A stretch of DNA of 16,393 bases from an uncultured Collinsella sp. (GCA_902489775.1 CABUBH010000041.1:1-16393), one strand, 5' to 3'; shown: positions 1 to 7,139, numbered from the stretch's first letter. Notes: a model not told the origin generated them from the letters alone. Made by a program: numbers and translations.

Positions 1-6
1 GCGAGC

Positions 7-27
7 AGGACTGTCCGAGCAGGCGAT
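7..27. repeat. Short intergenic repeat, copy 1
   Basis: This 21-bp stretch recurs at 289-309 with one difference (T to C at its eighth base). The second copy forms the inner edge of the right arm of the large palindrome at 206-335. Here the flanking sequence differs, so this may be the right-hand end of a related element that begins before the window. No gene was recognised around it. Confidence 0.6.
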
Positions 28-85
28 CAAACCCCGCGCCCCACCCCGGCGAGCCTCTGGCTAGCAGCAACAATCAAAAACGCAA

Positions 86-123
86 CAAGGGGCTCCCCCG
101 TTCATCAACGGGGGAGCCCCTTG
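86..123 (-). terminator. Perfect 15-bp hairpin, probable terminator
   Basis: Bases 86-100 pair perfectly with 109-123 around an 8-nt loop; the stem is G+C-rich. Read on the minus strand, the stem is followed after a few bases by a run of five T (complement of 76-80). On the plus strand no T run follows, so minus-strand use is favoured. It would be a backstop for leftward transcription from pcrA, or belong to a gene outside the window on the left. Confidence 0.6.
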
Positions 124-205
124 CCATATCTATTTATCAGCCTACCCGGCTCTCCAGATCAAAAAGCGAACGAGCAAAGCGATGTTCGCAAGCAACGTTA
201 CCTAA

Positions 206-335
206 GGACCTGGGCGGGCGTATGGGGCAACATCGATCGCGAGTTCCGCACGCAAAGGAGGCCACTTAATGTGGCCTCCGTCTTGCGCAGGACTGCCCGA
301 GCAGGCGATGTTGCCCCATACGCCCGCCCAGGTCC
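206..335. repeat. 130-bp nested palindromic element downstream of pcrA
   Basis: Bases 206-235 are the exact reverse complement of 306-335, giving 30-bp perfect arms. Inside sits a second hairpin: 257-265 pairs with 271-279 around a 5-nt loop, extended by 251-255 pairing with 283-287. The element starts 8 nt after the pcrA stop codon. The inner hairpin is followed on the minus strand by only TTT, so it could be a weak terminator, but the long outer arms go beyond what termination needs. Together with the repeat at 7-27 this looks like a dispersed intergenic palindrome family. Non-coding 1-342 contains nothing else I can identify. Confidence 0.75.
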
Positions 336-342
336 GCAGGGA

Positions 343-3243
343 TTACGCCAGCTTAACGATCGGCGCAAAGCCCTTCATGAGCTTTTTGGTCTGGCCGGTC
401 TTCTCGAATTGGACCTCGATCATATCTCCGACGACCGAGATCACGGTACCCGTGCCAAAGGTCTTGTGGCTCACGGTATCGCCCGCGGCAAAGTCCTGCG
501 ACGCGCTGGCGCGATCGACCTTGCGCTCCACCGTCGGCGACACCTTGGACGACGGCTTTTTAGCTCGCGGCGCGCCCGAACCAAAGGTCGAGGCAACACG
601 GCCGGCGTCGGGCGAAACCCCGCGATGGCGCTCGGTGCCATAGGTGCTGCCACCAAAGAAATCGTCGAAGCTCGATCCGCCGCGCGAACCGGAACCGCCG
701 GTCGAGCGCGTATGCGAACCGAACACCTTGCCGCCATACATATCCGAACCCATGCCCGAGCCAAAGGTGCCGTGACGGTCGCCGCGCTTCTCCCAGCCCG
801 TGCCCTCAAAACCGGCAGAACCGATGCCGCTAAACTCGATATCCTCAAACGGAATCTCGTTGAGGAAGCGAGAGCGCGGGTTGGCAGAGGTCGAGCCGTA
901 GGTGCGACGCGTGGCCGCATAGGTCAGGAACAGGCGCTTACGGGCACGCGTGATGGCAACGTAGGCCAGGCGACGCTCCTCCTCGAGCTTGCCCGGGTCA
1001 TCGCTGCCGCCAAAGTCGTGCACGTGGGGGAAGATGCCCTCCTCCATGCCGGCCACGAACACCGCCGGGAACTCCAGGCCCTTGGCGGAGTGGATGGTCA
1101 TCATGGTAATGGCATGCGTCTCGCCGGCCAGGGAATCCAAGTCGGAGCGCAGGGCCAGCCACTCCATGAGTGCCGGCAGCGCCTTACAGGTGAGGGGACC
1201 GTAGGTACGCTCGATCTCGTCGGCATGCACGGCGCCCGCCGGTAGCTCTGTTGGCACGGCATACGCGTTGCCCGCGATGGCGGCGACCAGGGCATCCTGC
1301 GGCGAGAGCGCCGGGGCGGCTAGGCTATCGAGCGGATTGGAGCCCGCGGCGTCACGAGCGCCGACAAGTGCCTCAAACGAGGATGCCGGAGCGGACGGTC
1401 CCGGCTCGGGCGCGGGCGCACTCACCACGACGGGCTCGGACTCGGCGCCGGCAGGCACGTCGGCAACACCGGCCGCGCGCAGCTCTTCCAAGCTCTCGAG
1501 CGTACCCTCGATATCCTCGTGCGTCTCCTCAAATTCGGCGGCGACGCCCAGGAATTCCTGGATGTTCTCGGCGCGGCTCTCGGACTCCATGGTGCCCTCG
1601 GCGCGGAACGCCTGCAGCAGCCCCGTCTTATCGACAATCATCTCGACGACATCCTTGAGCTCGCCGTCCATACGGCGGCCCTCACGCACCAGCGCCACAA
1701 AGCTCGACAGGCCGTTGCGCACCTTGGCGCTAAACATGCCCGTCTCGGCACACGCGATCTCGCAGGCCTGGAAGAACGAGCAGCGGTTGTCGCGCGCCAG
1801 CTGCTCGATCTTTTGGATCGAGGTGGAGCCGATGCCGCGACGCGGCGTGTTGATGACGCGCTTGACGCTCATCTCGTCGGCCGGGTTCACGATCATCTTG
1901 AGGTAGGCCATGACGTCGCGAATCTCGGCGCGGTCGAAGAATCGCGTGCCGCCGACGATCTTGTAGGGCACGCCCGCGCGCAGGAACATATCTTCGAGGA
2001 TACGCGACTGGGCGTTGGTGCGGTAGAACACGGCGATATCGTCGTAGCTCGTACCCTTGGAGTGCAACTTCTCGATCTCGCCGGCAATCCAGCGACCCTC
2101 GTCGCGCTCGTCGCTTGCCTGGAAAGCCTGGATCTTCTCGCCATCGCCCTCGGCCGTAAACAGGCGCTTGTCCTTGCGCTGCGAGTTGTGGCGAACAACG
2201 GCATTAGCGGCGCTCAGGATGTGACCCGTAGAGCGATAGTTCTGCTCCAGCTTGACGGTCTTACAGTTTTTAAAGTCCTTCTCAAAGTCCAGGATATTGG
2301 TGATGTCGGCGCCGCGCCAGCTATAAATGGACTGGTCGTCGTCGCCCACGACCATGAGGTTTTGGTACTTGGCGGCCAGCAGGTTGGCGATCTCGTACTG
2401 GACGTGGTTGGTGTCCTGATACTCGTCGACGCTAATGTAGCGGAAGCGCTCCTGGTACTTATCGAGCACCTCGGGGCGGGTGCGCAGCAGCTCGAGCGTG
2501 CGCACGAGCAGGTCGTCGAAGTCCATCGCGTTGGCGGCGCGCAGGCGGCGCTCCAGCTCCAGGTAGACCTGCGCGGCCTTTTTGTCATTGGGGCTGTCAG
2601 CGGATTTGAGCATGTCCTCGGGCCCGATCATGGCGTTTTTGGCCGAGCTGATCTTGCTGCGGATCATGTTGATGGGGAACTGCTTTTGCTCGATGCCGAG
2701 CGCCTGCATAATGTCACGCACCATGCGCTTTGAGTCATCGTCATCGTAGATGGTGAACTGGCCGGTGTAGCCCAGCAGGTCGGCGTCCTCGCGCAGCATG
2801 CGCACGCACATGGCATGGAAGGTGCACACCCACATGCCACGGGTGCCGCTTGGGATGAGTGCCGCCAGACGCTCGCGCATCTCGGCCGCAGCCTTGTTGG
2901 TAAACGTGATGGCCAGGACCTGCCAGGGCTTAACGCCCAGGTCGCCGAGCATGTGCGCGATGCGGAAGGTCAGGACGCGGGTCTTGCCCGAGCCGGCGCC
3001 GGCAAGGACCAGCAGCGGACCCTCGGTGGTCAGAACCGCCTCGCGCTGGGCGGGGTTGAGGCTGTCGATGTCGACGAGCGGCTTGACGGGCTTGGGTGCC
3101 GGAGCCGGGGCGTCGTAGATGTCGAGCGGGACGAGCTCCGGTTCCGGCGCGGCGGGGGCGGCGTATGCATCGAGCGGTACGGGCTCCGGCGCGGGCGGAA
3201 CGGGCGCGGCGATGTTCTTTTCCCAGGGCAAGGGCTGGGTCAT
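343..3243 (-). CDS. pcrA: ATP-dependent DNA helicase PcrA/UvrD (SF1A)
   Basis: This is a 3'-5' helicase for nucleotide excision repair and clearing of replication and recombination intermediates. All SF1 motifs are present in the 966-residue product: Walker A GAGSGKT (82-88), DEYQD (273-277), GDDDQSIYSWRG (300-311), QNYRS (334-338), TIHSAKGLEF (716-725) and VAITRAR (762-768). Residues 919-966 resemble the Tudor-like C-terminal domain that in Bacillus PcrA contacts RNA polymerase. It is much longer than the usual 720-770 residues. There is a Pro/Ala-rich 55-residue N-terminal leader containing a near-duplicated PEP..VPLD.Y motif, an Ala/Pro-rich insertion at about 590-690, and a Gly/Ser-rich linker at about 805-915. 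I chose the ATG at 3243 because AGGAG lies 6 nt upstream and the likely promoter lies between it and the longer in-frame start at 3327. Confidence 0.96.
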   Translation of the reverse strand: MTQPLPWEKNIAAPVPPAPEPVPLDAYAAPAAPEPELVPLDIYDAPAPAPKPVKPLVDIDSLNPAQREAVLTTEGPLLVLAGAGSGKTRVLTFRIAHMLGDLGVKPWQVLAITFTNKAAAEMRERLAALIPSGTRGMWVCTFHAMCVRMLREDADLLGYTGQFTIYDDDDSKRMVRDIMQALGIEQKQFPINMIRSKISSAKNAMIGPEDMLKSADSPNDKKAAQVYLELERRLRAANAMDFDDLLVRTLELLRTRPEVLDKYQERFRYISVDEYQDTNHVQYEIANLLAAKYQNLMVVGDDDQSIYSWRGADITNILDFEKDFKNCKTVKLEQNYRSTGHILSAANAVVRHNSQRKDKRLFTAEGDGEKIQAFQASDERDEGRWIAGEIEKLHSKGTSYDDIAVFYRTNAQSRILEDMFLRAGVPYKIVGGTRFFDRAEIRDVMAYLKMIVNPADEMSVKRVINTPRRGIGSTSIQKIEQLARDNRCSFFQACEIACAETGMFSAKVRNGLSSFVALVREGRRMDGELKDVVEMIVDKTGLLQAFRAEGTMESESRAENIQEFLGVAAEFEETHEDIEGTLESLEELRAAGVADVPAGAESEPVVVSAPAPEPGPSAPASSFEALVGARDAAGSNPLDSLAAPALSPQDALVAAIAGNAYAVPTELPAGAVHADEIERTYGPLTCKALPALMEWLALRSDLDSLAGETHAITMMTIHSAKGLEFPAVFVAGMEEGIFPHVHDFGGSDDPGKLEEERRLAYVAITRARKRLFLTYAATRRTYGSTSANPRSRFLNEIPFEDIEFSGIGSAGFEGTGWEKRGDRHGTFGSGMGSDMYGGKVFGSHTRSTGGSGSRGGSSFDDFFGGSTYGTERHRGVSPDAGRVASTFGSGAPRAKKPSSKVSPTVERKVDRASASQDFAAGDTVSHKTFGTGTVISVVGDMIEVQFEKTGQTKKLMKGFAPIVKLA

Positions 3244-3304
3244 GGGCGACTCCTCATCTGACGGACGGCGCGCCTGCGGGCGGCGCCTTAGTTTGAGCCG
3301 TACC

Positions 3305-3335
3305 AGTATACCGAGCCGCGCGGACACCGACGCAA
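3305..3335 (-). promoter_or_regulatory. Probable pcrA promoter
   Basis: On the minus strand a TATACT -10 box (complement of 3305-3310) lies 19 bp from a TTGCGT -35-like box (complement of 3330-3335). The predicted transcript start, near 3298, leaves a leader of about 55 nt before the ATG at 3243. The -10 is good, while the -35 and its spacing are only fair. Confidence 0.45.
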
Positions 3336-3381
3336 ATCACACCACGACTCCGTGCGCCACCGTCAGGCCCGCCCCGGCAGA

Positions 3382-3450
3382 TTTGGTGCAATGGGGTCAG
3401 ATTGGTCTGCGCCACGTTTGTGCAAAGAAACCTGACCCCAATGCACCAAT
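3382..3450. repeat. REP-like inverted repeat with GGGGTCAG/CTGACCCC cores
   Basis: Bases 3382-3400 and 3432-3450 are inverted repeats matching at 17 of 19 positions, separated by 31 bases. The arms contain GGGGTCAG and CTGACCCC. Palindromes with such cores are familiar as REP-type intergenic elements, often mobilised by IS200-like (RAYT) transposases; that link is from general knowledge and no such gene is in the window. It lies between the pcrA promoter and the uppP terminator in a 356-bp gene-free stretch (3244-3599). Confidence 0.6.
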
Positions 3451-3513
3451 CACGGAACCGCCGATGCCATGGCAACGGCAGCGAGCGGCGGCCAGAGCGA
3501 ACAAATTGGCATG

Positions 3514-3555
3514 AAAAGAGGGCGGCATAGACCTTTTGGTCATGCCGCCCTCTTT
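3514..3555 (-). terminator. Rho-independent terminator of uppP
   Basis: Bases 3515-3528 pair perfectly with 3542-3555 (14 bp). A further 4-bp stem (3530-3533 with 3538-3541) closes a TTTT loop. On the minus strand the stem runs into TTTT. It begins 45 nt after the uppP stop codon. The A run on the other side means it could also stop rightward transcription. Confidence 0.85.
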
Positions 3556-3599
3556 GAATGACAAGTTGTCGCTCTGGACGCCGCGCAGCGTCAACCAAG

Positions 3600-4580
3600 T
3601 TACAGGCCGAGCATAGGCTCCAGGACGAAGAAGTATGCGAGCACCACGATGCCCAGGACGATGCGGTAGACGCCGAAGCACTTAAAGTCGTGACGACGGA
3701 CAAAGCCCATGAGCCACTTGATGGCGATGAGCGAAACCACAAAGGCCACGACGCAGCCCACGCCCAAGATGGCGACCTCGTTGGCGCCAAACGTGCCGCC
3801 CTTAATGAAGTACTTGACCAGCTTGAGCGCGCTCGCACCGAACATAACGGGGATGGCCAGGAAGAACGTGAACTTGGATGCCACCGAGCGCGTGCAGCCC
3901 AAAAGCAGGCCACCGATGATGGTGGAGCCAGAGCGCGACGTACCCGGCACCAGCGAAAGTACCTGGAAGCAACCGATGCCCAGCGCCGTCTTCCAGCTCA
4001 GGTCCTCGAGCGTAGTGATGGAGCCAAAGTCCAGGTCCTCGTCATCGTCCTCATCCTCGGCAACAGCCGCCGCGGGCGCCGCAAAGTGCGCACCGGCGGG
4101 ACGTCCGCCCGCCACCACGGCGCGCGAGCCAAACGAACCCGCAACGGCCATTTCCTCGCGCTTGCTGGCACGCCAGTTCTCGATCACGATAAACAGCACG
4201 CCGTACACGATGAGCGCCAGCGCCACGACGGGAGCGTTATAGAAATGCTCCTCCATCCAGTCGTTGAGCGGCAGGCCAATCGCCGCGGCGGGAATACAGC
4301 CGAGCACGATCTTGCCCCACAGCACCCAGGTGTCGCGACGGCCCTCCTTGCCCTTGCTAGGCGAGAACGGGTTGAGCTCGTGGAAGAACAGCACACAGAC
4401 GGCCAGAATGGCGCCAAGCTGAATCACGACCAGGAACATATTCCAGAACGTCTCGCTCACGTTCATCTTGACGAACTCGTCCACCAAGATCATGTGGCCC
4501 GTCGACGAAACCGGCAACCATTCGGTGATGCCCTCGACCAGGCCCATGAAGGCAGATTTTAGAAGCTCGATAATATCCAA
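3600..4580 (-). CDS. uppP: Undecaprenyl-diphosphate phosphatase (UppP/BacA)
   Basis: This membrane phosphatase recycles undecaprenyl pyrophosphate to undecaprenyl phosphate, the lipid carrier of peptidoglycan and other envelope glycans, and gives bacitracin resistance when abundant. The 326-residue product begins with the family signature EGITEWLPVSSTGH (E16, E20 and H29 match the catalytic residues) and carries PGTSRSGST (212-220). Several hydrophobic membrane segments follow. The best start is the TTG at 4580: a GAGGGGG ribosome site lies 5-6 nt upstream, and the protein then starts MDIIELLKS as family members do. A poorly conserved insertion at about 140-192, Ala/Gly-rich then strongly acidic, makes the protein about 55 residues longer than typical (265-275). 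It is probably a single-gene unit with its own terminator. Confidence 0.95.
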   Translation of the reverse strand: MDIIELLKSAFMGLVEGITEWLPVSSTGHMILVDEFVKMNVSETFWNMFLVVIQLGAILAVCVLFFHELNPFSPSKGKEGRRDTWVLWGKIVLGCIPAAAIGLPLNDWMEEHFYNAPVVALALIVYGVLFIVIENWRASKREEMAVAGSFGSRAVVAGGRPAGAHFAAPAAAVAEDEDDDEDLDFGSITTLEDLSWKTALGIGCFQVLSLVPGTSRSGSTIIGGLLLGCTRSVASKFTFFLAIPVMFGASALKLVKYFIKGGTFGANEVAILGVGCVVAFVVSLIAIKWLMGFVRRHDFKCFGVYRIVLGIVVLAYFFVLEPMLGL

Positions 4581-4641
4581 AGGGACCCCCTCGTTTGACA
4601 CCCGCCGGTAGATGTTCTGCGGACGATGCGGGCGATGTCCC

Positions 4642-4670
4642 ATTATCAACCGTAACGGCGTGCCCAAACC
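4642..4670 (-). promoter_or_regulatory. Possible uppP promoter
   Basis: On the minus strand GATAAT (complement of 4642-4647) is a good -10 box about 60 nt upstream of the TTG start. The -35 position (complement of 4665-4670, GGTTTG) is weak. It is placed in the 248-bp divergent region shared with the universal stress gene. Confidence 0.35.
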
Positions 4671-4732
4671 GACCCTTACCAAAAAACTCGCCCGTTCACA
4701 GAATTGCGAGCGGTCAAACTGGAATCCTTGGG

Positions 4733-4738
4733 TATAAC
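4733..4738 (+). promoter_or_regulatory. Possible -10 box for the universal stress gene
   Basis: TATAAC lies about 90 nt upstream of the ATG at 4829. No convincing -35 box is visible at the usual distance, so the promoter may be activator dependent or the call may be wrong. Confidence 0.3.
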
Positions 4739-4828
4739 TGCAACAAGGTAAAGTGTCCGGCGGCCAACGCACCCGCGTCCACCCGACGCACGAGCCCCGC
4801 GCCCGTGCGATAGACCAAGGAGGAAACC

Positions 4829-5266
4829 ATGAACGAGGGCTACACCAAGGTATTTGTTTCACTCGACGGTACTGAGCAGCAGGATTTTGTGCTCGCGCGC
4901 GCCATCAAGGTCGCCGCGAACAACGGCGCCAAGCTGATTATCGGGCACGTGATTGATTCGACGGCGCTCGAGAGTGCCGGAGCCTACCCGGTCGACCTAG
5001 TTAATGGCTTGGAGGAGGCCTTTAACAACTCGATCGCCAAGCAGCTCGAGGAAGCCAAGGCCAATCCCGACATTCCCGAGGTCGAAGTTATGATTCGCGC
5101 CGGCCGCATTCGCGAAACCCTCAAGGACGAGATGCTCGACGTGGTCAAGCCCGACCTGGTGCTCTGCGGTGCCCGCGGCCTATCCTCGATTAAGTATGCG
5201 CTGCTGGGCTCGATTTCGACGTTCCTGCTGCGTAACACGGACTGCGACATTTTGGTCGTGAAGTAG
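4829..5266 (+). CDS. Universal stress protein, UspA family
   Basis: This is a small cytoplasmic nucleotide-binding protein of the Usp fold, usually induced by starvation or other stress. The 145-residue product has the nucleotide-binding signature G-2x-G-9x-G-S at G114, G117, G127 and S128, and starts with the first beta strand typical of the family (KVFVSLDG). The length is normal for a single-domain Usp. A strong AGGAGG lies 6 nt before the ATG. It is divergent from uppP and convergent with hipA, with its own terminator at 5412-5441, so it is monocistronic. The precise stress and ligand cannot be read from the sequence; the motif suggests ATP binding. Confidence 0.93.
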   Translation: MNEGYTKVFVSLDGTEQQDFVLARAIKVAANNGAKLIIGHVIDSTALESAGAYPVDLVNGLEEAFNNSIAKQLEEAKANPDIPEVEVMIRAGRIRETLKDEMLDVVKPDLVLCGARGLSSIKYALLGSISTFLLRNTDCDILVVK

Positions 5267-5279
5267 GTTCCTTCCCGTC

Positions 5280-5370
5280 GGCGCAAGGCCTGCGGGGTTA
5301 TCACGCCGACGTCCTCGCCGCTTCGCGGCTGCGGGATGTCGGCTTAGATAGCCCCTCCCGGCCTTGCGCC
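5280..5370. repeat. 91-nt near-continuous hairpin after the universal stress gene
   Basis: Bases 5280-5290 pair perfectly with 5360-5370. Inward, 5294-5302 pairs with 5347-5355 (one G-U), then 5305-5310 with 5338-5343, and 5317-5321 with 5325-5329 at the tip. The element starts 13 nt after the Usp stop codon but is separate from the true terminator further on. It resembles a REP/BIME-type intergenic palindrome, or a 3' UTR structure protecting the mRNA. No coding potential was seen. Confidence 0.65.
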
Positions 5371-5411
5371 TTCGTCACCGTACTTCAACGAGTTATCTGA
5401 TTAAAAGATGG

Positions 5412-5441
5412 CGTGCCGCCCCGTTGGGGCGGCACGTTTTT
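5412..5441 (+). terminator. Rho-independent terminator of the universal stress gene
   Basis: An 11-bp perfect G+C-rich stem (5412-5422 with 5426-5436) with a GTT loop is followed by five T (5437-5441). The T run ends two bases before the hipA stop codon, so the convergent hipA transcript meets the same hairpin 6 nt after its stop. In that direction the T run is poor. Confidence 0.92.
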
Positions 5442-5442
5442 G

Positions 5443-6735
5443 TTATGGGGCGATTCTGTTTAGGCGGGTTTGTACTTCTGGAATGATCTTATCGAACATT
5501 GCTTCTGCCTCAGGGAAACCTTCTTCTTTGAGGCTGCGCGCTGCATCTCTCAGTGCGTCTGGCACCTCACTGCAGGTGTCGTTAATCATTCCGGTGACGA
5601 TCCCCTGGGGCAAACCCGCCTCGGCCATTTGCCTCAACACCGACTCGCGAGTCACATCATCGATTTTTCGGCTTCCGCCAAACGAAACCCCCATCTCGCG
5701 AACGAGATTGGGATAGATCGTTGTACACAACACGTCGTAGAGCGGCGCCAACCTCACTTGCTTCCAGTCCTCGTCCCACACGAGTGACCAATTCTTAAGA
5801 TGGTTGTCGCAGTTTCCTACGGCATAATCGAACAGTTGGTTATAGCCAACAAGAAACCTATCCTCCATCTGATTCGTCGACGCCCTTCGTACCGCGTCGA
5901 CGATAAGCCCCAGGTAATTGACGCCCGTTGGCTCATATTTAAGCTCGCGCGAAATGCCTTTTGCCTGACAAATGTCCTCCTGGTGCAGACGATTTGGAAC
6001 CAGCAGCCCATCGAGCGAACGACCACCATTAGACATCGCTCGGTCAAACCGCTTCACGGCGATAATCGGTTCGGCATCTTCAACTCGAATTAGAAAGCAC
6101 TCTTCGGCTGATAGATCCATCAGCGAAGCAGCTCTCACGCACATCGCTTCACAAACCGTCTCGCCCGGAAACGCCTTCGACCCCGCTTTGAGGATATGCG
6201 TCGATGGGGCTGCCCCGTGGGGCAGATACCATCCGCCGCATGAGTCATCACCCGCATGGTAGAGGCCGATTTTCGCCTGAGCGCCCGCAAGGGAAATTCG
6301 ACTCTCGAGCGCAAGACCAAAGGCCACCTCCGCTGGCGCGTACGCCAGCTTGTTCAGCTGCTTCTCCCCTATCTCCTCATAGCCCATTTCGAGACCGTCG
6401 GCCGAAGGTTCTCGCGTCAAAATCAAAGCGCCGACGGGTTCGTTGCGAACCAAATCGAGGACCTTAAAGTAATCGCCGCGTTCCGCCCGAGCCTTTTTCT
6501 CAAGGTCTCTATTGAGCTGTCCCTCTGGAATAATGCCGGAGAAAAAGGAGCTCGTTACGTCCGGGCTGAATGTCTCGGCCGACAAGGGCAACGAGGACGA
6601 AATCGGAACCGCGTCAGCATTCTCGAGGTACTCGGGGACATAGGTGAATAGCGGAAGCCCAGCATTCTCTTCCAATATGCCAAGCAGCTGGTAGGATCCC
6701 TTAAACTCACGATGAACGAACAGCGTGCCGCCCAT
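5443..6735 (-). CDS. hipA: HipA-family serine/threonine kinase toxin
   Basis: HipA kinases phosphorylate a translation-related target (GltX in E. coli) and induce growth arrest and persistence; HipB neutralises them. This 430-residue product is full length (E. coli HipA is 440). An N-terminal HipA_N-type region includes PEGQLNR (70-76). The kinase core has the glycine-rich SLAGAQAKIG (148-157), the ATP-binding lysine in STHILK (183), VKRFDR (227-232), the catalytic loop NCDNHLKN (308-315, Asp310) and the metal-binding motif PLYDV (331-335, Asp334). S148 lies where the regulatory autophosphorylated serine of E. coli HipA (S150) sits. Its ATG shares one base with the hipB stop codon (TAATG), implying translational coupling. 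Base composition is lower in G+C than its neighbours (28 of 60 bases in 5461-5520), suggesting horizontal acquisition. The true substrate is unknown. Confidence 0.94.
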   Translation of the reverse strand: MGGTLFVHREFKGSYQLLGILEENAGLPLFTYVPEYLENADAVPISSSLPLSAETFSPDVTSSFFSGIIPEGQLNRDLEKKARAERGDYFKVLDLVRNEPVGALILTREPSADGLEMGYEEIGEKQLNKLAYAPAEVAFGLALESRISLAGAQAKIGLYHAGDDSCGGWYLPHGAAPSTHILKAGSKAFPGETVCEAMCVRAASLMDLSAEECFLIRVEDAEPIIAVKRFDRAMSNGGRSLDGLLVPNRLHQEDICQAKGISRELKYEPTGVNYLGLIVDAVRRASTNQMEDRFLVGYNQLFDYAVGNCDNHLKNWSLVWDEDWKQVRLAPLYDVLCTTIYPNLVREMGVSFGGSRKIDDVTRESVLRQMAEAGLPQGIVTGMINDTCSEVPDALRDAARSLKEEGFPEAEAMFDKIIPEVQTRLNRIAP

Positions 6736-7025
6736 TATTTTCCCCTCACCTTCAGAATAAAATCGATATCCACGATGGAGGCGTAGTCGAAAATGACGCC
6801 GATTTCGACCGTTGTCCGCCCCCGCTCGATATCGCCTATCACACGAAGGCTGCGACCCGTCATAGTCGCGACGTCGCGTTGAGTTAGACCAAGTTCACGC
6901 CTTCTAAGCCTAAGGGCCTTCCCCATCTCGCCCGGATCGAAAACCATGCGTTCCGAGAAAGCAGTTTCAGACGGCTTAAGTTTGATGCGCCCATCGAGCA
7001 CTTTAGTCGTTGTCACCGTTCTCAT
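6735..7025 (-). CDS. hipB: HipB-family antitoxin, XRE-type HTH repressor
   Basis: This DNA-binding antitoxin partners the downstream HipA kinase and represses their shared promoter. The 96-residue product has a single helix-turn-helix of the Cro/CI (XRE) type at about residues 35-80, including LGLTQRDVA and IERGRTTV. The first 30 residues form an N-terminal extension not needed for the fold. Its stop overlaps the hipA start by one base, so the genes form one operon with the antitoxin first, the usual order. AAGGAG lies 5 nt before the ATG. Three palindromic sites between 7038 and 7139 directly upstream are the expected autoregulatory operators. Confidence 0.92.
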   Translation of the reverse strand: MRTVTTTKVLDGRIKLKPSETAFSERMVFDPGEMGKALRLRRRELGLTQRDVATMTGRSLRVIGDIERGRTTVEIGVIFDYASIVDIDFILKVRGK

Positions 7026-7037
7026 GTCGCTCCTTAG

Positions 7038-7061
7038 CTATGTTCCCATTCGTGAACATAG
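7038..7061. promoter_or_regulatory. hipBA operator O1
   Basis: This is a 24-bp palindrome with half-site CTATGTTCACG, a 2-bp centre, and its reverse complement. The right half is perfect; the left half differs at two positions. It is the site nearest hipB, 12 bp before the start codon, and probably lies within or just after the transcript start. Confidence 0.75.
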
Positions 7062-7076
7062 TATAGAACTGTAAAG

Positions 7077-7100
7077 CTATGTTCCCGAACGTGATTATAG
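7077..7100. promoter_or_regulatory. hipBA operator O2, overlapping the -10 box
   Basis: This second copy of the palindrome is exactly 39 bp from O1. One half-site is changed at two positions, and those changes create TATAAT on the minus strand (complement of 7094-7099). Flanking bases extend the dyad to 7071-7106 (GTAAAG...CTTTAC). A repressor here would cover the promoter directly. Confidence 0.75.
7094..7099 (-). promoter_or_regulatory. Probable -10 box of the hipBA promoter
   Basis: This is a perfect TATAAT on the minus strand inside O2. The -35 region falls in O3 and is a poor match (AATATA or GAATAT, depending on spacing). A second possible -10, TATACT, is at the complement of 7060-7065 at the edge of O1. 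Either would be occluded by repressor bound to the operators. Confidence 0.5.
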
Positions 7101-7115
7101 CTTTACAAGTAATAC

Positions 7116-7139
7116 CTATATTCACGTTCGTGAACATAG
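7116..7139. promoter_or_regulatory. hipBA operator O3
   Basis: This third copy is exactly 39 bp from O2 and the least degenerate: only one mismatch across both half-sites. It overlaps the expected -35 position of the promoter whose -10 lies in O2. Confidence 0.75.

Noticed and set aside
121..2733. Long plus-strand frames opposite pcrA (121-1245, 1519-2733)
   Set aside because: They are antisense shadows of a full-length helicase gene with every motif intact, and have no ribosome site.
3244..3327. Longer pcrA start at 3327
   Set aside because: It would add 28 Arg-rich residues with no family match and would lie upstream of the likely promoter; ATG 3243 has a good ribosome site.
4581..4862. 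Longer uppP start at 4862
   Set aside because: It would run through the divergent promoter region; the TTG at 4580 gives the family N-terminus and a good ribosome site.
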